A stretch of 63,118 nucleotides of DNA from Chloroflexota bacterium (GCA_016866215.1 VGNE01000017.1:1-63118), one strand, 5' to 3'; shown: positions 1-8,459, counted from the first letter of the stretch. Program-made: numbers and translations. Notes: generated by a model not told the origin, from the letters alone.

Positions 1-1
1 C

Positions 2-73
2 TTTCGTATTGTCTGCGGCTTGGTCAATCGCCGCATCCTCTTACGCCCTTTGAAGCAATATAGCCCTGCCTAA
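2..73 (+). mobile_element. C-terminal end of a DDE transposase (partial)
   Basis: Reading frame 2 from the window edge encodes 23 residues beginning FRIVCGLVNRRI and ending PLKQYSPA before a TAA. The pattern of an FRIVCGLVN stretch followed by a short basic tail is what I recall at the C-terminus of IS4/IS5-type DDE transposases. Only the tail is present, so the family cannot be fixed. Its 5' part lies outside the window. The window also ends inside a transposase N-terminus, so the two could be the two ends of copies of one IS. Confidence 0.5.
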
Positions 74-140
74 AAACCGCTACCGAGGGGTGCTACGCGC
101 CTCCATTATTATTACACCACATATCTATTCCTTGAAAACG

Positions 141-218
141 GGTGGTCTCGATACATCCCGCGCACCGTCCTGACGTGCGGTGTCAGGAAAAACCATGCGG
201 GACTACTCGACCACCGAG
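141..218. repeat. Palindromic repeat, GGT-TCGATAC / GTACTCGACC family
   Basis: The left arm reads ggtggtctcgatacatcccg and the right arm cgggactactcgaccacc. They enclose a shorter inverted repeat (accgtcctgac / gtgcggtgtcagg). The same outer arms (ggttgagtag ... cgtatcgaaacc) recur at 48029-48070 and, inside a gene, at 55827-55862. The interval from about 74 to 310 holds no gene I can support, only this element and a short run of gtaac-type repeats at 244-287. Confidence 0.6.
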
Positions 219-310
219 TTGGAATGAAAATTTAATTCTTTCCTCTTTCCTTCGCCCCCGTAACCGTAACTTGTAACTCGTACCCCACTCCACGCAACAG
301 GAACTTACCC

Positions 311-520
311 ATGCCTCAAAAATCCCCTGAAAAATATCTTTTAGCAGTGGAACAAGCCGCCAAGGAAAAACCGCAGGGCAGGCTGAACGGTTTTGAGCAG
401 GAATGGAATCTGCTCGATGAAGACCTGCGCCCCCTCCTCACCGTGGGCTTTTTCAAGCGGTTGATGGAAGGGTTAATCACATTGAAAGGCCGAGTTTACG
501 AAAAATACACCATTAGATAA
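311..520 (+). pseudogene. Truncated duplicate of the 5' end of the GCL-M20 fusion gene
   Basis: The first 46 residues align without large gaps to the start of the 943-residue protein at 1797-4628. Roughly three quarters of positions are identical, including the FEQEWNLLDE and LRPLLTVG segments. After LLTVG the similarity stops abruptly and a 24-residue unrelated tail runs to a TAA. It therefore looks like a gene relic, cut where an AbiEii-like module now sits, rather than a working small protein. The divergence between the copies says the duplication is old. If translated it would lack nearly all of the ligase fold. Confidence 0.7.
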
Positions 521-575
521 AAGCGGCGCTCTCCTTCGACTACAAACCATCACGAGTGACTGTATGCGACTACGG

Positions 576-581
576 TATAAT
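576..581 (+). promoter_or_regulatory. -10 box (TATAAT) placed for a leaderless mRNA
   Basis: A perfect TATAAT ends 8 bases before the ATG at 590. Transcription would start at or next to the start codon, leaving no room for a Shine-Dalgarno site. No clear -35 hexamer is seen at the usual distance. The same arrangement occurs upstream of rarA, obgE, argS, the glycosyltransferase at 45926 and the EamA gene at 10009. Confidence 0.5.
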
Positions 582-589
582 TTTCATTG

Positions 590-1279
590 ATGAAAAACAT
601 TTCGCCGCGGCAACCATCCCGTCTATCGCCTTATGTGCGAATTTGTCTCGAAGCTTTGGTGAAGGCAAACCTCGCAAAGCGAATCTCGCTTGGCGGCGCG
701 CTGGGACTGTTCCATTACCTTGATTGCCGCCCAACTCATGATGTGGATGCGTGGTGGTCTGAAGCGCTGACAGAGACACAGCGGCAGGAGGTGACTCAGA
801 CTCTGGAGCAGACTCTAGTAACGCACGGTGATGTACGCGTTCGCGCATGGGGTGACGTGGTCAGTGTGGAGTTATTGCAGGGAGGAAAAACTATATTTAG
901 TTTTCAAATTGCCGCGCGTTCAGCCCGCCTGGAGGAAACCACTTCAGCAGGCTGGATTGATGTTCCCCTCGATAGCCTCGCTGACCTGGTGGCGAGCAAA
1001 ATGGTCGCCCTCGTGGAACGAGGAGCGCCGCGAGACTTTCTGGATATTTTCACAGTTTGTCGGGCTGGAGTGTTAAGTGTCAGCGAGTGTTGGGCGCTCT
1101 GGCAAAGGCGACAGTCCCTGGCTGGAAGCGACACGGACGCCTCGCGCGCCCGCCTTGCCATTGAAACTCATCTTGAACGAATCGTCTTGCATCGTCCCAT
1201 TGACCAGATTGCAGATTCGGCTCAACGTGAACAGGCGCAACAGGTGCGTGACTGGTATTTCAATGATTTCCTGCGATGA
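590..1279 (+). CDS. AbiEii/AbiGii-type nucleotidyltransferase (toxin-like)
   Basis: About 229 residues. Near residue 35 there is the GG(A/T)AL motif of the nucleotidyltransferase fold, followed by R-x-T-x-D-V-D, the pattern of the AbiEii/MenT-like family in which the Asp pair binds metal. A later K-x6-ERGAPRDFLDIF segment matches the conserved K...R.x.KD.xD region of the same family. Known members are toxins of type IV toxin-antitoxin or abortive infection systems and act by transferring nucleotides to RNA. Usually the antitoxin (AbiEi, a winged-helix protein) lies upstream. Here none is seen; instead a small unrelated ORF starts 3 bases after the stop. ATG at 590 is chosen because of the -10 box just upstream; TTG at 587 is the alternative. 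The module sits between a truncated and an intact copy of the GCL gene. Confidence 0.75.
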   Translation: MKNISPRQPSRLSPYVRICLEALVKANLAKRISLGGALGLFHYLDCRPTHDVDAWWSEALTETQRQEVTQTLEQTLVTHGDVRVRAWGDVVSVELLQGGKTIFSFQIAARSARLEETTSAGWIDVPLDSLADLVASKMVALVERGAPRDFLDIFTVCRAGVLSVSECWALWQRRQSLAGSDTDASRARLAIETHLERIVLHRPIDQIADSAQREQAQQVRDWYFNDFLR

Positions 1280-1282
1280 AGT

Positions 1283-1594
1283 ATGAATAACATCTCCTGG
1301 TTGGACGGCTCCTTATATCCCGATGTGGATATTCCAGAATCGCTGAATACCATCGCAGACCGCGTGGATTTCCTTGTCCGCCTATGCGCGGCTTGGGATT
1401 TTGGCATATTGCCAAATGCAAATACCATTGCTGAAATCCGCAGGGAAGACTGGCTGCCAGCAGTTCAAGCCTGCCGCCTCTTGACCTCCCCCGCCTACCA
1501 CCTCCTGCGCCGTTGGCATCACCTGCCAGCCCTTCCCTATCTGGGGCAGCAAATTGCATTTATTCGGGACGATCCTTGTCTGGCTCAAGTGTAA
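1283..1594 (+). CDS. Small protein of unknown function, partner of the AbiEii-like gene
   Basis: I do not recognise the family. The 103-residue product begins 3 bases after the stop of the AbiEii-like gene, so the two are almost certainly co-transcribed and probably translationally coupled. It is rich in Leu, Trp and Arg, has no signal peptide or membrane segment, and contains an L-C-A-A-W-D-F-G segment and an HHLPALPYL segment but no motif I can name. By position it may be an antitoxin or accessory factor (inference from context only). The next 200 bases contain an AT-rich inverted repeat (tctaaaaca / tgttttaga, 1633-1663) and a repeat fragment that recurs elsewhere in the window. Confidence 0.55.
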   Translation: MNNISWLDGSLYPDVDIPESLNTIADRVDFLVRLCAAWDFGILPNANTIAEIRREDWLPAVQACRLLTSPAYHLLRRWHHLPALPYLGQQIAFIRDDPCLAQV

Positions 1595-1796
1595 GCGGTT
1601 ATAAAATGTGATCCGATCAACGCGGGACACGTCTAAAACAGCGGTTTCTTTTGTTTTAGAAAACTTTGATTTTTACGGCATGGCGACTTCCGCCCTTCGG
1701 ACTCTCGCATCAAAACCGGCGTTTATCCGACTTTCACGAACTGCCTGCACATTGTCTTCATCCTTTTTATCTTTGTTCATCTGTGGTTAAAAACTT

Positions 1797-4628
1797 ATGT
1801 CCCCCCAAAAATTCGCCGATAAATACATGCTCGCCCTCGAACAAGCCATCAAGGAAAAACCCTCCAGCGGACTCAACGGCTTCGAGCAGGAATGGAACCT
1901 GCTTGATGAAGGCCTGCGTCCGCTCCTTACTGTAGGCGCGGGACCCAGCCAGCATTCCTTCGTGGATTACCTGCGCGCTGAGTGCATCCCGCCGTGGCAG
2001 GCGCAATTCAGCCAACTCGAAGTCTTTCACTGGATGATCGAGTGGGCAACGCGCCCGTATTACAGTCCGCGCGGGGCGATCTACGAAGCGCGCCTCATGG
2101 AAGCCTCCCTCCTCAACGCCCTGCATTGCGCGGGCATCAACTTCGGCGAGCGCCTCCATTATTGGCACGGCAATCTCCTCTTCCTCACCGACATCGGTCA
2201 TCATTCCATCCCCGGCAATTGGGGCATCGCCAAACGCCGCTACCTCGAAAAATGTGTTGACCTTTACGGCAATACGCTCGCGACCGCGGGCATTCACAGC
2301 AACCTATCCCTGCCCGACCCGCTCTTTGCCTGGGACTTCATGCACCTCACTCCCACCGAGCGTGGCGACCAGCACCTCGACGAATTCAAGTCTGAGTTCT
2401 ACATCACCGCCGCGCGGCTCCTACGCGCGTTCGCGTCGCTTTTCGTTACGACCACTGCGTCCACGCCGATGCAGGCTCAGGTCAAGGATGGACGCGCTGT
2501 CGTCGTCCTCACCGAGCATGATTCGATTCGCAATCTCACCTTCCCGAATCCGCCCGCGATTGATCTTCCCGATCTCTATCGTTCATACAGTGATTATCTG
2601 CAAATCTCTTATGACCTCGTGCGCCGCGGCGTCCGCTTTGGGAATAACAACTGGACTCCCGTCCGCGCCCGCAGTTTTGCCGAACCCGTCGAGCGGATCA
2701 TCTCCACGACGAGCGACCAGCTCGCCTCTCTCTACGCCCGCGGCTTGTTTGCCGTTGGTGAAGCGACTCCACCCGAGGAGATGGCTCTGCAAATCGAAAA
2801 GCAAAACCTGATGGCACGCATCAATCTGCCGATGGGACGTGTGGAAGTCCGCACTGATGAAGGTGGTCACAGCCTCGACCTGGATATCGCCAACCTGACC
2901 CTCAAACACCTCCTGCTTCTTCGCATCTACTCCGACCCAAAATTTGCGCGCGGCTTTCGATATGACCGTGAGGACATCACCCGCGCCCGCGCCAACGAAA
3001 ACCTCGCCGCCAAACACGGCTTGCGCGCTGAAATAGAAAATCCGCTGACAGGCAAACCCATCTCAACCCGCGCCTTCCTCAAATGGACTCTCAACGAAGT
3101 CAAGCCATTGGCTGAAGCCTTGAACCTGTGGAACGATTTGAATCCGCTCATCGAACTGTCCGAAGGCGGACGCAACACCGCTGAAAAAATTCGTGCCCGC
3201 CTGCACGCTTCGCGGGAACTCGGCGAAAACGACAAAGTCCCGTTGAGTGTGTTGAAAGAATTGTTCTATGAGCGTGAAGCGCAAGTGAAATCAGATGTCG
3301 AACACATCGCATCTGACTACAGTTCACTTGGCAGTGACTCAACCAAAATCGCCGAATTCATCCAACGCAGTCGCGATGCTGTCCGCCAGACTCCGACCGC
3401 TCCGATTCGCTTCCGCCCGCGCGCTCAGGCTGTGATCGAAGTTTCCTATCCCGATAAAACCAGCGAAATCCTCGACCTCGCCCAGCAACTGATTCGCATC
3501 CCGTCAGTCACGGCTTGCCCCAACGAACGGCTCGACGAAGTTCACCGCGCCGCCTCACTTATTGACGACTACCTCCGCAACATTGGACTCGAAACCAAAT
3601 TCTTCGACGGGAAGTATCCTGCCGTGTATGCAACGTTCCCCTCTCCCGCCGGGAGAGGGGTTAGGGGTGAGGGCGAGATCCTCCTCACTGGTCACTTCGA
3701 CGTTGTCGAACCCGAACCCAACGACTCCCAATTCACCCCCCGCATTGAAGGCGATTACCTGTGGGGACGCGGTTCTGCCGATATGAAAACCGTCGTCGCC
3801 ACCTATCTCGTCTGGATGAAAGATGCCCTGCGCGTAGGCAAATCAGGTTCTTCAGGCTCTTTTCCCAATATTGCCTTGTTGCTGGTCGGCAACGAGGAAA
3901 ACGGAGAAGCCGAAGCGTGGGGTACGCCGCATGTGTTGAAAGAGTTGGATTTGAAGCCTGCCCTCTTCATCGCAGGCGAACGCACAGGCGAAAAGGGCAA
4001 CGAACTCTTCGGCGAGATCTGTGTGGAGAATCGCGGCGTCATGCGCTTCGACGTGATCGCGCGCGGAGCAAAAGGACACTCAGGAATCACAGGTACAGGT
4101 GACCTGAGTGAAAAACTCGTCGCGGCGCGTTCTGCGTTGAATGAAATCTTTGCCAAATATCTCACGCTCAAATCCGCGGACGGATGGCAATCGCAGGCGA
4201 AGTTTCCGTTCATCAATGTCGGCACGCCGGGCGTATATAACGTCACAGCAGGGGAGGGGATTCTCGGCGTGGAAATTCGTCCTATTCCTCACGATAACAT
4301 CGAAGGTCTAAAGTCAAAGGTCGAAGAGTATTGTACAGTAAACGAACTGGAAGTTCGCTTTACGGTGATGGAAAACGGCGTTGCTTGCGACCCAAATAAT
4401 CCAGCGTTGATCGCGCTGATCGAAGCAGTCAAACAGGCGTCAGGTGGGAATGATCCGCGTATCGGTAGAAAGCTCCCAGGCACGAGTGCAAGATTCGCTC
4501 CAGATGGTCAGGCAGTTGTTTGGGGTCAGTCTGGTGTAGGTCCACATGCAAAAGATGAACGGCATTACATCCCCAGCATCGAGCCGTATTACAGATCGTT
4601 GAACGAGTTGGCAAAGTTGTGGATGTAA
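1797..4628 (+). CDS. Glutamate-cysteine-ligase-like / M20 metallopeptidase fusion
   Basis: Residues 1-520 resemble the GCS2 carboxylate-amine ligase family: an FEQEWNLLDE strand near residue 28, an IHSNLSLPDP segment near 167 and a long helical part. These enzymes ligate glutamate to cysteine or another amine using ATP. Residues about 545-943 are a complete M20 (ArgE/DapE/CPG2-like) peptidase: GHFDVVEP (metal His and Asp), GRGSADMKT (bridging Asp), NEENGE (catalytic Glu pair), GERT and a late GPHAKDERHYIPS (metal His). The two domains are usually separate, so one chain would both make and hydrolyse amide bonds, or the ligase half may supply a different substrate. Residues about 614-626 (PSPAGRGVRGEG) are encoded by an inserted palindromic repeat, placed in a loop just before the GHFD strand. 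The upstream pseudogene at 311-520 is a diverged copy of this 5' end. No strong ribosome site is visible before the ATG. Confidence 0.8.
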   Translation: MSPQKFADKYMLALEQAIKEKPSSGLNGFEQEWNLLDEGLRPLLTVGAGPSQHSFVDYLRAECIPPWQAQFSQLEVFHWMIEWATRPYYSPRGAIYEARLMEASLLNALHCAGINFGERLHYWHGNLLFLTDIGHHSIPGNWGIAKRRYLEKCVDLYGNTLATAGIHSNLSLPDPLFAWDFMHLTPTERGDQHLDEFKSEFYITAARLLRAFASLFVTTTASTPMQAQVKDGRAVVVLTEHDSIRNLTFPNPPAIDLPDLYRSYSDYLQISYDLVRRGVRFGNNNWTPVRARSFAEPVERIISTTSDQLASLYARGLFAVGEATPPEEMALQIEKQNLMARINLPMGRVEVRTDEGGHSLDLDIANLTLKHLLLLRIYSDPKFARGFRYDREDITRARANENLAAKHGLRAEIENPLTGKPISTRAFLKWTLNEVKPLAEALNLWNDLNPLIELSEGGRNTAEKIRARLHASRELGENDKVPLSVLKELFYEREAQVKSDVEHIASDYSSLGSDSTKIAEFIQRSRDAVRQTPTAPIRFRPRAQAVIEVSYPDKTSEILDLAQQLIRIPSVTACPNERLDEVHRAASLIDDYLRNIGLETKFFDGKYPAVYATFPSPAGRGVRGEGEILLTGHFDVVEPEPNDSQFTPRIEGDYLWGRGSADMKTVVATYLVWMKDALRVGKSGSSGSFPNIALLLVGNEENGEAEAWGTPHVLKELDLKPALFIAGERTGEKGNELFGEICVENRGVMRFDVIARGAKGHSGITGTGDLSEKLVAARSALNEIFAKYLTLKSADGWQSQAKFPFINVGTPGVYNVTAGEGILGVEIRPIPHDNIEGLKSKVEEYCTVNELEVRFTVMENGVACDPNNPALIALIEAVKQASGGNDPRIGRKLPGTSARFAPDGQAVVWGQSGVGPHAKDERHYIPSIEPYYRSLNELAKLWM
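3638..3672. repeat. Palindromic repeat (CCCTCTCC...GGAGAGGG family) inside the GCL-M20 gene
   Basis: The arms ccctctcccg / cgggagaggg are followed by ttaggggtgaggg. Further copies of this unit lie at 56937-56980 (intergenic) and 61064-61104 (inside the type III restriction gene). The insertion keeps the reading frame and adds about 12 residues. Confidence 0.85.
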
Positions 4629-4630
4629 AA

Positions 4631-4830
4631 ACGTAGCGCGACATTTTACAAATTTATCTAGCAATCCCGATGACGGCTTTTCAACGCGAAAGCCGCGAAT
4701 GGGGCGAATTTGCGCGAATAATTCAAAATCCTTTCGCGTTCTTTCGCATTTTTCGCGTAATTCGCGTTAAGATTTTGGGCGCAGTTTATTGTTCGATTTA
4801 TTTGTAAAGATTCAAAATGTCGCGCTACAG
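4631..4830. repeat. Nested repeat element with gtagcgcgacat arms
   Basis: The left arm gtagcgcgacattttacaaa and the right arm tttgtaaagattcaaaatgt plus cgcgctac form an inverted pair about 200 bases apart. Between them lies a second repeat type made of cgcgaat/ttcgcg words ending gcgttaagatttt; a close relative of that inner part is at 30335-30426. The element fills the gap between the convergent GCL-M20 and penicillin acylase genes and could act as a bidirectional terminator. Confidence 0.65.
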
Positions 4831-4833
4831 AAA

Positions 4834-7800
4834 TTACGGCACCAGCTTGAGCGTATGCTCCGCAGAGGCTTCCACGGCGGAAAGTGTAAACGGCAATTTG
4901 TGATATTCCACCGCCAGCCATGAGTCAATCTGGTCGGCGTAATACGGACTGAAGGGCTGACCCGATTCTCCGCTGGGGATGATGGAGAGCGAGGCGTCCC
5001 AATCGGCGGGGTCGGCGATGATGCGGTAGGCGGGTCCGAGTCCCATGCTGTAGGCTTTGTCGGCATAATACGCGCCGCTGTTGACCGTGTTCCAGTTGCC
5101 GCCTGCGAGGTATGGTCCGCGGTTGAAGATCGGAGCTAACGCGCCGACGCTCCCGAGCGGATGCGAGAAGGTGAAGGTGTGCAGGTTGCCCCATGTCCAT
5201 TTGGCGGGGTCACTGCCAACAATGGCGGTCAACTCGTCCATTGCGGCGGTGAGCGCGGCGCTCATCGTCTCGGCGCGTTTACCGTCCCACCAGGTATTGT
5301 TCGGGTCGTCAAGTAAATTTTGCAGGAACATGTAGGGGTATCCTGCCAGGGTGAGATAAGAGTCCGTCGTCGCAGAACCAAGTTTCGGGTCGAGGGTGAG
5401 GCGCAGGATGTGTCGCAGGGCAAGTTCACTGAGCGATGCTTCGCCGCTGTCGGGCGTCATCATCCCGTCCCAATCCCCCAGCATTTCAAGCATGACTTTT
5501 TCCTGCTTATTCGCGGGAGTGGCTTCTGCCGCAATCGCCCGCGCCACTTGAAAATTGATGTCGCTGTAGACGCTGGCTTGCAACGCGCCAAAATCAGCGG
5601 CAGTGACGTTTTGCGAATCGCGGATGGTCTCGCTGATGAGCGCGACGCGATAAGGTGGCTGGAAATAATGTGAGAGAAAATGCGGATAATCCTTGCCCGC
5701 GGGGCGGTTGTTGGCGGATGCGAAGAAATCACCTTTGGGATTCAATGCGGACGGGAGTTCATCGAATGCGACGAAACTCTGCCACTCGTGCGATCCATCC
5801 GCGCCCGAAACTGGTTGCAGACCTTTGACATCGTTGCTCGCCCGAACAGGGACCGCGCCCGACATCTGAAAGCCGATGTTGCCATCAATATCGGCGTAGA
5901 CGAAGTTCATGCCAGGCAGTTGCCAAAATGTGAGGGCAGCGCGGAACTCATCCCAATTTGCGGCTTGATTGAGCTGGATGATGGCTTGCGCGAGCGGGCG
6001 ACCTTCATCGAGTCCAGTCCAGCGCAAGGCGAGGGTATCCTCACTATCGGGCGTGGCATCGGTGATGATGGGACCGTGATGTGTAGCGCGCGCTTTGAGT
6101 GTGATGGGCGCACCATCTTTAACTTGAATGATCTCTTCGCGGACGGTAATATTTTTCCATTCATTATTAAATTGATATTGTGTGCCGTCAGCGTTGATGG
6201 TTTCAATGAACAGGTCTTGCACATCGGGGCGGGCGTTAGTGACAGCCCATGCAATATGAGCGTTGTGACCGATTTCAATTCCAGGCAAACCAGGCAATGA
6301 CGCGCCGACAACATCATATTGACCATCGGTTGTGTGCAAGCCAACTTCGTACCACAGTGTCGGCATGGACAATCCCTGATGCGGGTCACCCGCCAACAGC
6401 GGCAGTCCCGAAGCGGTGTGACTTCCGCCCGCGACCCAGGCGTTACTTCCCTGATCGGGTTTGGCGAGCGGCATGGCAGATTGCCAGTCCGCGCTGGCTT
6501 CGAGCAAGGCAGTGGCTGTAGTTGAAAGCGCAGCGGCATTCGCGTCGGGGATGACATCGGGTCCAGGATAATCGGGCAGGAGGATGCGAGTTTCGTCCCA
6601 CGAAAGGACAGCCGCCAGTTTCGTGACAACCAACTCATCCTGATAGTTATTGCTCAGTCCCCATGCCACAAGTTTGCCGAAGACAAGCGAGTCAATCGGA
6701 GTCCATTCCTGTGGCGTGATGCCGAGGATTTTGAACTCCAGCGGCAGTTTATTGCCCGCCTGCGCGAGATAAGCATTGACTCCATCCGCGTAGGCTTTCA
6801 GGGCAGATTGCGTTTCAGCGTCGAGAGTCTCCCAATCGGCTTCGGCGGATTCGGTCATGCCGAGGATGCGCATGAAGGTATCGTTCTTCAATCCGCGTTC
6901 GCCGACGATTTCGCTGAGTGTGCCGTGCGCGGCGCGGCGTTGGGATTCCATTGACCAGAGTCTGTCCTGTGCGGTGACGAATCCTTGTGCGTAATACAGA
7001 TCGTGAGCATTCTCCGCGACGATGTGTGGGATACCGCTCGAATCACGGTAGACGGTGACGGGTGCGGTCAAACCGTCGAGCGCGAGGTCGCCATCCAATT
7101 GTGGCAGGGCGGGGCGGACGACTCCGAAGTAGCCGAGGGTCGGCGCGGCGATGGCAATGACGAGCAGAAAGACAAGCAGGTAGAGCAGAATTTTTTTGAG
7201 TGTTTTCATCGTGTTGTCCTTTCGGGAAAGTAGCGCGACATTTATGTCGCTTTTTGGGTTGCGACGTTGCGACATAAATGTCGCGGTACGAAGTACAGCA
7301 AAAGCAAAAATTGCCAGAATCGAAATCACCGCCAGAGTCCATTTGATGGCGGCGGCGAGGGATGCGATAAAAACCAAAACGAACGGGGTGGAATGCAACA
7401 CTGCCAGCATAACCAGGTGCAGGGTGTTCTCAACCCAATCCAATAAACCCGCGATGAGCGGCAGGCTGAACAGAGTCAGGTGCCAGCGCGCGGGAGGTTG
7501 ATTCGGGCGGACAGTGAGCCATGCAATGAAACCTGCCAACGCAAGGGAATAAGCGACGGGATAGATGTAATCCATCCACATGCCTGTCACATAATTTTGC
7601 ATTGCCGCTTCGCCCCATTGTTCCATCACAAATTGAAAACGCTGCGGAGTGAATGCCAGCTGTAAATCGAAGATGCTCGGCGCGCCAGGGGGCAAAGCCG
7701 CCAATCCGCTGGCGAGACGGGAAAAGAGAAATCCTGCCAGTGCGCCAAAGACGAGCGCCAGCCAGGGGTTGGTTAGTTTATGGTAGAGGCGGATAAGCAT
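4834..7800 (-). CDS. Penicillin acylase family (peptidase S45) fused in frame to a membrane protein
   Basis: The open frame runs without a stop through two parts. The first (about 190 residues) is a polytopic membrane protein with four to five hydrophobic segments and no family I recognise. The second, from an internal ATG at 7209, is an N-terminal-nucleophile hydrolase of the penicillin acylase family (791 residues): a membrane anchor LLYLLVFLLVIAIAAP, the A-chain start VYRDSSGIPHIVAENAHD, a spacer, and the PDQGSNAWVAGG motif whose Ser (about residue 255 from the internal ATG) becomes the catalytic N-terminal Ser after self-cleavage. Such enzymes hydrolyse acyl amides, including acyl-homoserine lactones, outside the cytoplasmic membrane. 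The junction is an inverted repeat at 7231-7291. The internal ATG has its own ribosome site, so two products are more likely than one 989-residue fusion. ATG 7800 is preferred over TTG 7812. Confidence 0.85.
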   Translation of the reverse strand: MLIRLYHKLTNPWLALVFGALAGFLFSRLASGLAALPPGAPSIFDLQLAFTPQRFQFVMEQWGEAAMQNYVTGMWMDYIYPVAYSLALAGFIAWLTVRPNQPPARWHLTLFSLPLIAGLLDWVENTLHLVMLAVLHSTPFVLVFIASLAAAIKWTLAVISILAIFAFAVLRTATFMSQRRNPKSDINVALLSRKDNTMKTLKKILLYLLVFLLVIAIAAPTLGYFGVVRPALPQLDGDLALDGLTAPVTVYRDSSGIPHIVAENAHDLYYAQGFVTAQDRLWSMESQRRAAHGTLSEIVGERGLKNDTFMRILGMTESAEADWETLDAETQSALKAYADGVNAYLAQAGNKLPLEFKILGITPQEWTPIDSLVFGKLVAWGLSNNYQDELVVTKLAAVLSWDETRILLPDYPGPDVIPDANAAALSTTATALLEASADWQSAMPLAKPDQGSNAWVAGGSHTASGLPLLAGDPHQGLSMPTLWYEVGLHTTDGQYDVVGASLPGLPGIEIGHNAHIAWAVTNARPDVQDLFIETINADGTQYQFNNEWKNITVREEIIQVKDGAPITLKARATHHGPIITDATPDSEDTLALRWTGLDEGRPLAQAIIQLNQAANWDEFRAALTFWQLPGMNFVYADIDGNIGFQMSGAVPVRASNDVKGLQPVSGADGSHEWQSFVAFDELPSALNPKGDFFASANNRPAGKDYPHFLSHYFQPPYRVALISETIRDSQNVTAADFGALQASVYSDINFQVARAIAAEATPANKQEKVMLEMLGDWDGMMTPDSGEASLSELALRHILRLTLDPKLGSATTDSYLTLAGYPYMFLQNLLDDPNNTWWDGKRAETMSAALTAAMDELTAIVGSDPAKWTWGNLHTFTFSHPLGSVGALAPIFNRGPYLAGGNWNTVNSGAYYADKAYSMGLGPAYRIIADPADWDASLSIIPSGESGQPFSPYYADQIDSWLAVEYHKLPFTLSAVEASAEHTLKLVP
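7209..7230 (-). promoter_or_regulatory. Ribosome binding site and internal start of the acylase domain
   Basis: On the minus strand, cgaaaggacaacacg precedes ATG at 7209; AAAGGA is a fair Shine-Dalgarno match at normal spacing. Starting here gives a protein beginning MKTLKKILLYLLVF, a normal N-terminal anchor for this family. That argues the 5' membrane-protein ORF and the acylase were separate genes before the intervening repeat joined their frames. Confidence 0.6.
7231..7291. repeat. Inverted repeat with gcgacatttatgtcgc arms, coding in both directions
   Basis: The left half contains gtagcgcgacatttatgtcg and the right half gcgacataaatgtcgcggta, so each half is itself palindromic. It belongs to the same family as the elements at 4631-4830 and 10984-11016. 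Here it encodes a short linker and removes the stop codon that would be expected between the two ORFs. Confidence 0.8.
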
Positions 7801-7826
7801 GGCTTTTTCCAATTTGAGTTTTGCTA

Positions 7827-8459
7827 TTACTTTTTCTTTTCTTGCGCCAAAAAATCAAACGGCGGACGTTGATTCAGCTTCACCAAATTCGCGCCTGAGT
7901 CGCTGGCATGGATAGCCGTGAGTGAACCCGTGTCGCAACTCAAACGCTGAAAATGATCAAGCGGCAAACCCAGGAAATGCGACACCGCCAGTTTGATCGG
8001 GTCCGAATGAAAGACAACCACCACAATATCCTGCGGCTTGTTGTGTTTCTTAATAATGCGTTCAAGCGCATTTGCAATACGCGTTTGCATTTCAGGAAAC
8101 GACTCGCCGTCAGGAAAACGGAAACGGGAGGGGGAGTTCTGCACGATCCTCCACACTTTTGTTAATCGCAAAACCTTCCATGATTTGCCCTGCCATTTGC
8201 CGATGTCTGCCTCCATCACACCGGGTTCCTGAATGATCTGCAATTTGCGTGCGGACGCAATCGGCATGGCGGTTTCCATCGCCCGTTCCAGTGGACTTGA
8301 ATAAATGGCTTTGATCGGGATATCCTTCAACGCCTCGCCCAACGCCTGAGCCTGCTTCTGTCCCCGTTCATTTAAGTGTACCCCGGGCAGTCGTCCTGCC
8401 ATCCTGCTTGTTTTGACAAAGTCGTTTTCGCCGTGACGGATTAACAATAATAGAGGCAT
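7827..8459 (-). CDS. Histidine phosphatase family protein (phosphoglycerate mutase-like)
   Basis: 210 residues. The catalytic RHGE motif lies at residues 8-11 (LLIRHGEND), and a conserved second His in VVFHSDPIK near residue 150, as in broad-specificity phosphatases of the histidine phosphatase superfamily, which pass through a phosphohistidine. A PGVHLNERGQKQA segment (usual form LTxxGxxQA) supports the family. The substrate cannot be read from sequence. Its ATG overlaps the TAA of rarA (TAATG), so it is probably translated by coupling in the rarA operon. Confidence 0.85.
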   Translation of the reverse strand: MPLLLLIRHGENDFVKTSRMAGRLPGVHLNERGQKQAQALGEALKDIPIKAIYSSPLERAMETAMPIASARKLQIIQEPGVMEADIGKWQGKSWKVLRLTKVWRIVQNSPSRFRFPDGESFPEMQTRIANALERIIKKHNKPQDIVVVVFHSDPIKLAVSHFLGLPLDHFQRLSCDTGSLTAIHASDSGANLVKLNQRPPFDFLAQEKKK

